From Lelliottia nimipressuralis (lineage in GTDB: Bacteria; Pseudomonadota; Gammaproteobacteria; Enterobacterales; Enterobacteriaceae), in assembly GCF_004402045.1 (NCBI RefSeq), contig NZ_SOMG01000023.1, positions 248,001 to 312,000 on the forward strand: 64,000 nt of DNA, read 5' to 3'. Made by a program: the position numbers and the translations under genes. Below the pieces are notes generated by a model. That model was not told the origin of the DNA. It was given only the letters and a program-made list of their open reading frames with translations, and made no database searches. Of the stretch, positions 20,285 through 28,813 are shown piece by piece. The stretch's first letter is position 1; each line of letters starts with the position of its first letter.

Positions 20285-20929
20285 CTATTCTTTCTTCTCG
20301 CTCTCTTCGTCTTCGGGGACCGATCTGCTGGCGGTCAGCAGGAACGGTGACTGCTGCCAGCGCGAGCGTTTGCCCCGAAGCAGGGTACGCGCCAGAACAA
20401 CGCCGATGGCGAGTGAAAGCAGCAGCATCAGGCGCAGAATGTTGGTGGTATTATCGACCTGTTTGGCTTCGGTTGGCAGGGTGTGAGTATCAAGGGTCAG
20501 GCGCAGATAGCCCAGCGGACCATTCTTCCCCTGAATAGGCTCGACGATCTGCTGGTTGAAATAGCCTCCGGCTTTTTTACCGTCCAGCGCCAGCCTGTCG
20601 CGCACGTCGACGTGCTCGCCCGCGCGGGCAATCAGGTTGCCTTGCTCATCATAGACACCGGCATCAAGAATGCGGCTGTTCTCCGTGAGCAGGCGTAAAA
20701 CCTGGCCTATCCGCTTATCGTCCGGCGTTTCTGTACGCATGGACGGCGCGACGTTGAGCGTCACCTGGCGTGCCAGCGTGCGGGCCAGTTCTTCAAACTG
20801 CGGGTTGCGTTGCCGTTGATGATTCTGGCTAAACCACGATGCCCCTTGCATCAGCACCACTAAGAGTGCGAGACAGGAGAGGACAATCACGGCGCGATGG
20901 AGCCGGAATTTCAGTTTTGCGCGAGCCAT
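20285..20929 (-). CDS. ytjB: Membrane protein YtjB (Smp family)
   Basis: A 214-residue inner-membrane protein with an N-terminal helix (about 13-32), a periplasmic domain, and a second helix (about 165-183). This topology resembles a sensor fragment, and the family is known as virulence-associated haemolysin modulator or Smp. No catalytic motif is visible and the function is not established. It is divergent from serB with a 117-bp gap, as in E. coli. Confidence 0.85.
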   Translation of the reverse strand: MARAKLKFRLHRAVIVLSCLALLVVLMQGASWFSQNHQRQRNPQFEELARTLARQVTLNVAPSMRTETPDDKRIGQVLRLLTENSRILDAGVYDEQGNLIARAGEHVDVRDRLALDGKKAGGYFNQQIVEPIQGKNGPLGYLRLTLDTHTLPTEAKQVDNTTNILRLMLLLSLAIGVVLARTLLRGKRSRWQQSPFLLTASRSVPEDEESEKKE

Positions 20930-21046
20930 ATTCCACCTGCTGAAAATTTACGGCTTAATGTTGCCAGAAGTGATGGTTACAGGGTAGCCTCATGCGTTAT
21001 TTTCCCTCTGCAACCTTCCGGCGCGAACGAAATTACAGGAGCTTTA

Positions 21047-22015
21047 ATGCCGAACATTACCTGGTGTGACCTGCCAACGGATGTCTCTTTATGGCCAGGA
21101 TTGCCGCTCTCTTTAAGTGGCGATGAGGTGATGCCTCTGGATTACCACGCCGGTCGTAGCGGCTGGCTCCTCTACGGACGCGGTCTGGATAAGCAACGCC
21201 TGACCCAGTATCAAAGCAAGCTGGGCGCCGCGATGGTTATTGTTGCCGCCTGGTGCGTGGAAGACTACCAGGTCATTCGCCTGGCCGGTTCCCTGACGCA
21301 GCGCGCAACGCGTCTGGCGCATGACGCCGGGCTGGACGTCGCGCCGCTGGGGAAAATTCCGCACCTGAAAACGCCGGGTCTGCTGGTCATGGACATGGAC
21401 TCTACGGCGATCCAGATCGAATGTATCGACGAGATTGCGAAACTGGCGGGCAGCGGCGAGCTGGTGGCGGAAGTCACCGAGCGTGCGATGCGCGGCGAGC
21501 TGGACTTCACTGCCAGCCTGCGACAGCGCGTGGCGACTCTGAAAGGGGCCGATGCCAACATTCTGCGTCAGGTGCGCGATGTGCTGCCGCTGATGCCAGG
21601 GCTGACGCAGCTGGTGCTGAAGCTGCAGTCGCTGGGCTGGAAAGTGGCGATTGCCTCCGGTGGCTTTACCTTCTTCGCGGATTATCTGCGGGAAAAACTG
21701 CATCTGACCACCGTGGTGGCCAACGAGCTCGAGATCATGGACGGCAAGCTGACCGGCCAGGTGATTGGCGATATTGTGGATGCCCAGTACAAAGCCAACA
21801 CCTTGACCCGTCTGGCGGAAAAATATGAAATTCCGGTTGTTCAGACCGTCGCCATCGGGGACGGCGCGAACGACCTGCCGATGATCAAAGTAGCCGGTCT
21901 TGGCATTGCCTACCATGCCAAGCCAAAAGTGAATGAAAAGACGGAAGTCACTATCCGTCATGCTGACCTGATGGGGGTGTTCTGCATTCTCTCCGGCAGC
22001 CTTAATCAGAAATAA
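21047..22015 (+). CDS. serB: Phosphoserine phosphatase SerB
   Basis: A 322-residue HAD phosphatase for the last step of serine synthesis, phosphoserine to serine. The HAD nucleophile motif is DMDSTAI, motif II is ASGGFTFF, and motif IV is GDGANDLPM. The first 100 residues form an ACT-like regulatory region. The ATG at 21047 follows CAGGAG at good spacing and gives the E. coli length. The frame is open for 50 codons further upstream, but that DNA is the divergent ytjB promoter. First gene of serB-radA-nadR. Confidence 0.96.
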   Translation: MPNITWCDLPTDVSLWPGLPLSLSGDEVMPLDYHAGRSGWLLYGRGLDKQRLTQYQSKLGAAMVIVAAWCVEDYQVIRLAGSLTQRATRLAHDAGLDVAPLGKIPHLKTPGLLVMDMDSTAIQIECIDEIAKLAGSGELVAEVTERAMRGELDFTASLRQRVATLKGADANILRQVRDVLPLMPGLTQLVLKLQSLGWKVAIASGGFTFFADYLREKLHLTTVVANELEIMDGKLTGQVIGDIVDAQYKANTLTRLAEKYEIPVVQTVAIGDGANDLPMIKVAGLGIAYHAKPKVNEKTEVTIRHADLMGVFCILSGSLNQK

Positions 22016-22025
22016 CGGTCTGCTT

Positions 22026-22060
22026 TGTAGGCCGGGTAAGCGTAAGCGCCACCCGGCACG
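22026..22060. repeat. REP element between serB and radA
   Basis: GTAGGCCGGGTAAGCGTAAG followed by CGCCACCCGGC is a single REP unit in the 74-bp gap. Confidence 0.8.
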
Positions 22061-22089
22061 CAGGCCGCACAGAAACAACGAGGTAAACC

Positions 22090-23475
22090 GTGGCGAAAGC
22101 TCCAAAACGCGCATTTGTCTGTAATGAATGTGGTGCGGATTATCCGCGCTGGCAGGGGCAATGCAGCGCCTGTCATGCCTGGAACACCATCACCGAAGTG
22201 CGTGGTGTGGCGGCTTCGCCGAGCGTAGCCCGCAACGAACGCCTGAGCGGCTATGCCGGTAATGCGGGCGTGGCAAAAGTGCAAAAACTCTCGGACATCA
22301 GCCTGGAGGAACTGCCGCGCTTTTCCACCGGATTCAAAGAGTTTGACCGCGTGCTCGGCGGCGGCGTGGTGCCGGGCAGCGCGATTCTTATCGGCGGTAA
22401 CCCGGGGGCGGGTAAATCGACCCTGCTGCTGCAAACGCTCTGCAAGCTCGCTGAACAGATGAAAACCCTGTACGTCACGGGCGAAGAGTCGCTGCAGCAG
22501 GTGGCAATGCGCGCGCACCGTCTGGGCCTGCCGACCGGCAACCTGAACATGCTGTCGGAAACCAGCATCGAGCAGATCTGCATGATCGCCGAAGAAGAGC
22601 AGCCGAAGCTGATGGTGATCGACTCCATCCAGGTGATGCATATGGCGGACATTCAGTCCTCACCGGGCAGCGTGGCGCAGGTGCGTGAAACGGCGGCCTA
22701 CCTGACGCGCTTTGCCAAAACGCGCGGCGTGGCGATCGTGATGGTCGGCCACGTCACCAAAGACGGCTCGCTGGCGGGGCCAAAAGTGCTCGAACACTGT
22801 ATCGACTGCTCCGTGATGCTCGACGGCGACGCGGATTCCCGTTTCCGCACCCTGCGCAGTCATAAAAACCGCTTTGGGGCGGTGAACGAACTGGGCGTGT
22901 TTGCCATGACCGAGCAGGGGCTGCGTGAAGTCAGCAACCCGTCGGCCATCTTCCTGAGTCGGGGAGATGAAATCACCTCCGGCAGTTCGGTAATGGTGCT
23001 GTGGGAAGGGACGCGCCCGCTGCTTGTCGAAATTCAGGCGCTGGTGGACGTGTCGATGATGGGCAACCCGCGGCGCGTGGCGGTCGGTCTGGAACAGAAC
23101 CGTCTGGCAATTCTGCTGGCGGTGCTGCACCGTCACGGCGGGCTGCAGATGGCGGATCAGGACGTTTTCGTTAACGTAGTGGGCGGCGTCAAAGTCACCG
23201 AGACAAGCGCCGACCTGGCGCTGCTGCTGGCGATGGTCTCCAGCCTGCGTGACAGACCGCTGCCGCAGGATCTGGTGGTGTTTGGTGAAGTCGGCCTCGC
23301 CGGGGAGATCCGTCCGGTGCCAAGCGGGCAGGAGCGTATCTCCGAGGCGGCAAAACACGGTTTCCGTCGGGCTATCGTTCCGGCCGCTAACGTGCCGAAA
23401 AAAATCCCGGAAGGGATGCAGGTATTTGGCGTGAAAAAACTCGCAGATGCGTTAAATGTCTTTGACGACTTATAA
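22090..23475 (+). CDS. radA: DNA repair protein RadA
   Basis: A 461-residue RecA-like ATPase that promotes branch migration of recombination intermediates. The N-terminal zinc finger is CNECG and then CSAC. Walker A is GGNPGAGKST. The RadA-specific KNRFG motif lies near the middle. The C-terminal half is a Lon-protease-like domain without protease activity. The start is GTG at 22090, as the frame and the E. coli N-terminus (MAKAPKRAFVCNECG) indicate. Probably co-transcribed with serB and nadR. Confidence 0.95.
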   Translation: MAKAPKRAFVCNECGADYPRWQGQCSACHAWNTITEVRGVAASPSVARNERLSGYAGNAGVAKVQKLSDISLEELPRFSTGFKEFDRVLGGGVVPGSAILIGGNPGAGKSTLLLQTLCKLAEQMKTLYVTGEESLQQVAMRAHRLGLPTGNLNMLSETSIEQICMIAEEEQPKLMVIDSIQVMHMADIQSSPGSVAQVRETAAYLTRFAKTRGVAIVMVGHVTKDGSLAGPKVLEHCIDCSVMLDGDADSRFRTLRSHKNRFGAVNELGVFAMTEQGLREVSNPSAIFLSRGDEITSGSSVMVLWEGTRPLLVEIQALVDVSMMGNPRRVAVGLEQNRLAILLAVLHRHGGLQMADQDVFVNVVGGVKVTETSADLALLLAMVSSLRDRPLPQDLVVFGEVGLAGEIRPVPSGQERISEAAKHGFRRAIVPAANVPKKIPEGMQVFGVKKLADALNVFDDL

Positions 23476-23510
23476 TTACGTATTCGATTTTGCAGGAGGC
23501 ACCGTAATTT

Positions 23511-24743
23511 ATGTCATCATTTGACTACATCAAAACCGCAATCCGTCAGAAAGGCTGCACGCTACAGCAGGTGGCGGACGCCAGCGGTATGACCAAAGGC
23601 TACCTTAGCCAACTGCTGAACGCCAAAATCAAAAGCCCCAGCGCGCAAAAGCTGGAAGCGCTGCACCGCTTTCTGGGGCTTGAATTCCCGCGTATGCAAA
23701 AGAATATCGGCGTGGTGTTTGGTAAGTTTTACCCACTGCATACCGGGCATATCTATCTGATCCAGCGCGCCTGTAGCCAGGTGGATGAACTGCACATCAT
23801 CATGGGGTACGACGAAACGCGCGATCGCCAGCTGTTTGAAGACAGCGCCATGTCGCAGCAGCCGACCGTGCCTGACCGCCTGCGCTGGCTGCTCCAGACC
23901 TTTAAGTACCAAAAAAATATTCGCATTCATGCCTTCAATGAAGAGGGTATGGAGCCCTACCCGCACGGCTGGGACGTGTGGAGCAATGGCATCAAAGCGT
24001 TTATGGAAGATAAGGGCATTGCGCCTAACTGGATCTATACCTCTGAAGAGTCCGATGCGCCGCAGTTCCGCGAGCATCTGGGCATCGAAACCGTGCTTAT
24101 CGATCCGAAGCGCACCTTCATGAACATCAGCGGGGCGCAGATCCGCGAAAACCCGTTCCGCTACTGGGATTATATCCCGACCGAAGTGAAGCCATTCTTT
24201 GTGCGCACCGTTGCGATCCTGGGCGGCGAGTCGAGCGGGAAATCAACGCTGGTCAACAAACTGGCGAATATCTTCAACACCACCAGCGCATGGGAGTACG
24301 GGCGCGATTATGTCTTCTCCCATCTGGGCGGTGATGAGATGGCGCTGCAGTATTCCGACTACGACAAAATTGCGCTCGGGCACGCCCAGTACATTGATTT
24401 CGCGGTGAAATACGCTAACAAAGTGGCGTTTATCGATACCGATTTCGTCACCACGCAGGCGTTCTGTAAAAAATACGAGGGGCGTGAGCACCCGTTCGTG
24501 CAGGCGCTGATTGACGAATATCGCTTTGACCTGGTGATCCTGCTGGAAAACAATACTCCGTGGGTCGCTGATGGCATGCGCAGCCTCGGCAGCTCCGTGG
24601 ACAGACGTGAGTTCCAGACCATGCTGGTGGCTATGCTCAATGAGAACAACGTTGAGTTTGTGCATGTGGAAGAGTCGGACTACGACTCCCGTTTCCTGCG
24701 CTGCGTCGAGTTGGTGAAGGAGATGATGGGGGAGCAGGGGTAA
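23511..24743 (+). CDS. nadR: Trifunctional NAD regulator/enzyme NadR
   Basis: A 410-residue protein with three parts. An N-terminal HTH (about 12-55; TLQQVADASGMTKGYLSQLL) represses NAD-synthesis genes. The middle NMN adenylyltransferase domain has KFYPLHTGH as its HxGH motif. The C-terminal ribosylnicotinamide kinase domain has the P-loop GGESSGKS. GCAGGAGG precedes the ATG. Length equals that of the E. coli protein. It closes the serB-radA-nadR group, 35 nt after radA. Confidence 0.96.
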   Translation: MSSFDYIKTAIRQKGCTLQQVADASGMTKGYLSQLLNAKIKSPSAQKLEALHRFLGLEFPRMQKNIGVVFGKFYPLHTGHIYLIQRACSQVDELHIIMGYDETRDRQLFEDSAMSQQPTVPDRLRWLLQTFKYQKNIRIHAFNEEGMEPYPHGWDVWSNGIKAFMEDKGIAPNWIYTSEESDAPQFREHLGIETVLIDPKRTFMNISGAQIRENPFRYWDYIPTEVKPFFVRTVAILGGESSGKSTLVNKLANIFNTTSAWEYGRDYVFSHLGGDEMALQYSDYDKIALGHAQYIDFAVKYANKVAFIDTDFVTTQAFCKKYEGREHPFVQALIDEYRFDLVILLENNTPWVADGMRSLGSSVDRREFQTMLVAMLNENNVEFVHVEESDYDSRFLRCVELVKEMMGEQG

Positions 24744-24753
24744 GCTTTAACCT

Positions 24754-24803
24754 CCCTCTCCCGGTGGGAGAGGGTTAGGGTTAGGGTTAGGGTTAGGGTG
24801 AGG
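24754..24803 (+). repeat. Hairpin followed by telomere-like GGGTTA repeats
   Basis: CCCTCTCCC, loop GGT, GGGAGAGGG (24754-24774) makes a perfect 9-bp stem. It runs directly into four GGGTTA units (24772-24795), then GGGTGAGGG. Hairpin-plus-TTAGGG stretches occur as scattered intergenic repeats in enterobacteria, but tandem copies of the hexamer suggest slippage. It has no T run, so it is a poor Rho-independent terminator, though the stem may protect the nadR message. Confidence 0.75.
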
Positions 24804-24815
24804 GAATCAGACCAC

Positions 24816-25817
24816 TCAATACTCAACCACCACTTTCCCGCGCATATGCCCGTCCAGCACTTTACGGTGCGCCTCGGTAATGCTTTCCACGCTCAGCCCG
24901 TGCAGTGTTTCACTTAGCGAACTTTCCACCACGCCAGTATCCGCAAGCTTCGCCACCTCATTGAGGATCTCGCCCTGACGCGCCATATCAGCGGTCTGGT
25001 ACATGCTGCGGGTGTACATAAACTCCCAGTGCAGGGCGGCGGATTTGGATTTCAGCTTGTCCTGGTTCAGCGGATGCGCGTTCTCCACGATGGAACAGAT
25101 ATGCCCCTGAGGAGCAATCAGTTCGCTGACCGCATCCCAGTGCCCGTCGGTGTCATTGAGGATGAAAATGTAATCCACAAAGGTGAGTCCCTCTTTCGCC
25201 AGCTCACCTTTCAGGTCGCGGTAGTTCACCACCACGTCTGCACCGCGGTCGCGGCACCACCGGGCAGAATCTTCCCGGGAAGCCGTCGCGACGATCTTCA
25301 CCTTGCTGTTGTGCTTCGCAAATGGGATCGCCAGCGAGCCAACCCCGCCCGCACCGCCGATGATCAGCAGCGTTTTTTCCGCGCCGGCATCCTGAATGTT
25401 AAGCCGTTCAAACAGGCCTTCCCACGCGGTAAGTGCGGTCAAGGGCAGTGCAGCGGCAGCCGCCCAGCCGAGGCTGGCAGGCTTGCGCCCGGCAATACGC
25501 GCATCAATCAGCTGATGCGTGGTGTTACTGCCCGGGCGGGTGATATCGCCCGCGTACCACACTTCATCTCCCGGCTTGAATCCGGTGACGCCCGTTCCAA
25601 CGGCTTTGACGATCCCGCTGGCATCCCACCCCAGCACGCGCGGCGCTTTCAGTCCGTTTTTGGCAACGTTCGCATGCACCTTGGTGTCTACCGGGTTTAC
25701 GGAGACGGCTTTCACCTCCACCAACAGATCGTGCTCGCCAGGCTGTGGCATCGGCAGGGTGATTTCAATAAACGTGGAGGGATTTTCTGGGTTAACGGCG
25801 ATGGCTTTAACTGACAT
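24816..25817 (-). CDS. Zinc-type alcohol dehydrogenase-like quinone oxidoreductase
   Basis: A 333-residue medium-chain dehydrogenase/reductase. The N-terminal GroES-like domain has GWDASGIVKAVG, and the nucleotide-binding loop is IGGAGGVGSLA. The structural and catalytic zinc cysteines of classical alcohol dehydrogenases are absent, so it belongs with the zinc-independent quinone-reductase type (ZADH1/QOR-like), probably NADPH-dependent. The substrate is unknown. It is divergent from a LysR regulator that probably controls it. The pair interrupts nadR-ettA, which are adjacent in E. coli. Confidence 0.85.
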   Translation of the reverse strand: MSVKAIAVNPENPSTFIEITLPMPQPGEHDLLVEVKAVSVNPVDTKVHANVAKNGLKAPRVLGWDASGIVKAVGTGVTGFKPGDEVWYAGDITRPGSNTTHQLIDARIAGRKPASLGWAAAAALPLTALTAWEGLFERLNIQDAGAEKTLLIIGGAGGVGSLAIPFAKHNSKVKIVATASREDSARWCRDRGADVVVNYRDLKGELAKEGLTFVDYIFILNDTDGHWDAVSELIAPQGHICSIVENAHPLNQDKLKSKSAALHWEFMYTRSMYQTADMARQGEILNEVAKLADTGVVESSLSETLHGLSVESITEAHRKVLDGHMRGKVVVEY

Positions 25818-25925
25818 GGTGTACTCCTCAATGGAATGCGTTTTGTTGAGGCTAGTCTATTTACTGGTCAGCTGCATGATAAGATGGACAATCAAGAACT
25901 CAGCGTTCGTACAGGATGAACAATC

Positions 25926-26825
25926 ATGTTTAAACAGCTGCAGGACATGGCGCTGTTTGCGCTGGTAGCAGAGATGGGCAGCTTTACCGCTGCGGCACAC
26001 AAAGCGGAACTGCCGAAATCCAGCGTGAGCCAGCGGATTAGTCAGCTGGAGCAGCAGGTGGGTATTCGCCTGCTTAACCGCACCACGCGCAGGCTGAACC
26101 TGACGTTTGCGGGCGAGCACTATCTGGTGCACTGTCGTGAAATGCTGGCGGCCAGCGAGCGGGCGGAGTACGCGATTCAGCGCCTGCGAGAAAATCCCAG
26201 CGGACGGCTTCGTATCACCTGTCCGGCAGGGATTGGGGCCACGCTGCTGGCGCATATGAATGCCGAGTTCCAGCTTCGCTATCCCGACGTTTCGCTCGAC
26301 GTTTCCATTTCTGACGACGTGCTCGATCTGGTCGAGTCTGGCTTTGACGTGGCGCTGCGTACCGGTAAGCCGCAGGACTCCTCTCTGATTGGTCGTATGA
26401 TTGGCCACTGCCCGCGCTATATGATGGCCTCGCCGGCGTACCTGGCGCGTCGGGAGCCGCTAACGCATCCTCGTCAGCTGGTGGAGCACCGCTGCATTAC
26501 CCACAAAGCCTGGTCTGAGTGGCTTCTGCGAAGCGAGGGCGAGGATTACCGCTACCTGCCGGATAACGCCCATCTGACGGATAACCTGGTCTACGCCCGT
26601 GAGTGCGCGATGGCCGGCGCGGGGATCACGCTGCTTCCGGCTTTTTTGCTGGAAGATAAGATCGAGAAAGGGGCGCTGGTGCAGGTGCTGCCGGAGTGGA
26701 ACGTCGAAGGAAACGATCTGTGGCTAGCCTATCCGAGCCGTAAGCTCAACTCGCCCGCACTGATGAGTTATATCGACTTTGCAATGCAGTTTGATGAGGT
26801 GAAGCGGTATTACGTGGGGAGGTGA
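25926..26825 (+). CDS. LysR-family transcriptional regulator
   Basis: A 299-residue LTTR with an N-terminal winged helix (about residues 1-60; SFTAAAHKAELPKSSVSQRISQLE) and a periplasmic-binding-protein-like effector domain (about 90-295). AGGA precedes the ATG at 25926. A GTTC-N9-GAAC inverted repeat (25905-25921) overlaps that ribosome-binding site and could be part of its own operator. It is transcribed away from the dehydrogenase over 108 bp, the classical LysR arrangement for a regulator and its target. The effector cannot be named from sequence. Confidence 0.88.
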   Translation: MFKQLQDMALFALVAEMGSFTAAAHKAELPKSSVSQRISQLEQQVGIRLLNRTTRRLNLTFAGEHYLVHCREMLAASERAEYAIQRLRENPSGRLRITCPAGIGATLLAHMNAEFQLRYPDVSLDVSISDDVLDLVESGFDVALRTGKPQDSSLIGRMIGHCPRYMMASPAYLARREPLTHPRQLVEHRCITHKAWSEWLLRSEGEDYRYLPDNAHLTDNLVYARECAMAGAGITLLPAFLLEDKIEKGALVQVLPEWNVEGNDLWLAYPSRKLNSPALMSYIDFAMQFDEVKRYYVGR

Positions 26826-26828
26826 AAT

Positions 26829-26909
26829 TGCCGGGTGGCGGCTTCACCTTACCCGGCCTACAAACTGCACAGAATCGTAGGCCGGGTAAGCGCTAGCGCC
26901 ACCCGGCTT
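26829..26909. repeat. BIME between the LysR gene and ettA
   Basis: Two REP units (GCCGGGTGGCGGCTTCACC and GTAGGCCGGGTAAGCGC) in opposite orientation fill the gap between two convergent genes. Confidence 0.87.
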
Positions 26910-26917
26910 GTTGGCAC

Positions 26918-28585
26918 TTACTTAGCAATACGCTTGTACTTAATACGCTTCGGCTCCAGCGCGTCTGCGCCCAGCGTGCGTTTCTTGTACTCTTCGTATT
27001 CGGTGAAGTTACCTTCGAAGAACTCCACTTTACCTTCGTCCTGGTAGTCCAGAATGTGGGTCGCGATACGGTCGAGGAACCAGCGGTCGTGCGAGATAAC
27101 CATCGCACAGCCCGGGAACTCCAGCAGGGCGTTTTCCAGCGCGCGCAGGGTTTCGATATCCAGGTCGTTGGTTGGTTCATCGAGCAGCAGTACGTTACCG
27201 CCCACCTGCAGCAGCTTCGCCAGGTGCAGACGACCACGCTCACCGCCGGACAGCTCGCCCACGCGTTTGCCCTGGTCGGTGCCTTTGAAGTTAAAGCGGC
27301 CAACATAGGCGCGGCTTGGCATCTCGGTGTTGCCGATACGCATGATATCCAGACCGCCGGAAACTTCTTCCCACACGGTTTTGCTGTTATCCATCGCGTC
27401 ACGGAACTGGTCAACGGACGCCAGCTTCACGGTTTCACCCAGGGTGATAGAACCGCTGTCTGGCTGCTCCTGACCGGACATCATGCGGAACAGGGTCGAT
27501 TTACCCGCGCCGTTCGGACCGATGATGCCAACGATAGCGCCTTTCGGTACGGAGAAGGTCAGGTCGTCGATCAGCAGACGGTCGCCGTAGGACTTACGCA
27601 GGTTGGTCACTTCAACCACTTTATCCCCCAGACGTGCTCCAGGTGGAATAAACAGTTCGTTGGTTTCGTTACGTTTCTGGTATTCGGTGTTGTTAAGCTC
27701 TTCGAAGCGTGCCAGACGGGCTTTGCCCTTAGACTGACGGCCTTTCGCGCCCTGACGAACCCACTCCAGCTCTTTCTCGATAGACTTACGACGCGCCGCT
27801 TCCTGAGACGCTTCCTGCGCCAGACGCTGATCTTTCTGCTCCAGCCAGGAGGAGTAGTTGCCTTCCCATGGAATACCTTCGCCGCGGTCCAGCTCCAGGA
27901 TCCAGCCAGCGACGTTGTCGAGGAAGTAACGGTCGTGGGTAATCGCCACCACGGTGCCTTCGAAGTCGTGCAGGAAGCGCTCCAGCCACGCCACGGATTC
28001 TGCATCCAGGTGGTTAGTGGGTTCGTCGAGCAGCAGCATGTCTGGTTTTTCCAGCAGCAGGCGGCACAGCGCCACGCGACGGCGTTCACCACCGGAGAGC
28101 TTCTCAACTTTTGCATCCCAGTCCGGCAGACGCAGGGCATCCGCCGCGCGCTCCAGCTGCACGTTCAGATTGTGACCATCATGCGCCTGGATAATCTCTT
28201 CATACTTGCCCTGTTGCGCGGCAAGCTTGTCGAAATCCGCATCCGGCTCGGCGTATTTGGCATACACTTCATCCAGACCTTTCAGCGCGTTAACCACTTC
28301 GGATACCGCTTCTTCGACGGACTCACGCACGGTGTGTTCCGGGTTCAGCTGAGGTTCCTGCGGCAGGTAGCCAATCTTGATACCTGGTTGCGGACGGGCT
28401 TCACCTTCGATGTCTGTATCAATGCCGGCCATGATGCGCAGCAGGGTGGACTTACCGGCACCGTTGAGACCCAGAACACCGATTTTTGCGCCCGGGAAGA
28501 AGCTCAGCGAGATATTTTTAAGAATATGACGTTTCGGCGGGACCACTTTGCCGACACGATGCATGGTATAAACGAATTGAGCCAC
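26918..28585 (-). CDS. ettA: Energy-dependent translational throttle protein EttA
   Basis: A 555-residue soluble ABC-F protein that binds the ribosomal E site and gates entry into the elongation cycle according to the ATP/ADP ratio. Two ABC cassettes are present: Walker A GLNGAGKST and signature LSGGERRRVALCR in the first, and GPNGAGKST with LSGGERGRLHLAK in the second. A basic linker between them carries the P-site tRNA interaction motif. No membrane segments. A long open frame on the other strand is a shadow of its codon use. Confidence 0.96.
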   Translation of the reverse strand: MAQFVYTMHRVGKVVPPKRHILKNISLSFFPGAKIGVLGLNGAGKSTLLRIMAGIDTDIEGEARPQPGIKIGYLPQEPQLNPEHTVRESVEEAVSEVVNALKGLDEVYAKYAEPDADFDKLAAQQGKYEEIIQAHDGHNLNVQLERAADALRLPDWDAKVEKLSGGERRRVALCRLLLEKPDMLLLDEPTNHLDAESVAWLERFLHDFEGTVVAITHDRYFLDNVAGWILELDRGEGIPWEGNYSSWLEQKDQRLAQEASQEAARRKSIEKELEWVRQGAKGRQSKGKARLARFEELNNTEYQKRNETNELFIPPGARLGDKVVEVTNLRKSYGDRLLIDDLTFSVPKGAIVGIIGPNGAGKSTLFRMMSGQEQPDSGSITLGETVKLASVDQFRDAMDNSKTVWEEVSGGLDIMRIGNTEMPSRAYVGRFNFKGTDQGKRVGELSGGERGRLHLAKLLQVGGNVLLLDEPTNDLDIETLRALENALLEFPGCAMVISHDRWFLDRIATHILDYQDEGKVEFFEGNFTEYEEYKKRTLGADALEPKRIKYKRIAK

Positions 28586-28813
28586 GTTGGACTTCGCCTC
28601 TTTTATCGTGATGAGTATGGAATTTCAGCCTCGAAGTGTAGCCTTTTTCACGGCCTAATCCCAGCCAGGAACGTCGGGAGTGTTAAAACGCGCAAGAAAG
28701 GTAAAAAAGTGTCCATGACGTGGCGCGTTGCAGGATGCCTGGTTAGCATAAGTTAATTAAGCTTTGATGTGGCAAGACGCTGCAATTGATGAAAAAACAA
28801 TGAGGAAGAGCTT

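Noticed and set aside
20897..21046. A 50-codon N-terminal extension of serB
   Set aside because: The region is the divergent ytjB-serB promoter, and the ATG at 21047 has the good ribosome-binding site and family length.
24772..24803. GGGTTA repeats considered as a linear-replicon telomere
   Set aside because: The tract is internal, short and flanked by ordinary chromosomal genes; simple slippage of an intergenic repeat explains it.
27056..28756. A 566-codon open frame opposite ettA
   Set aside because: It is a shadow of ettA codon bias; no family motif and no ribosome-binding site, whereas ettA has full ABC-F motifs.
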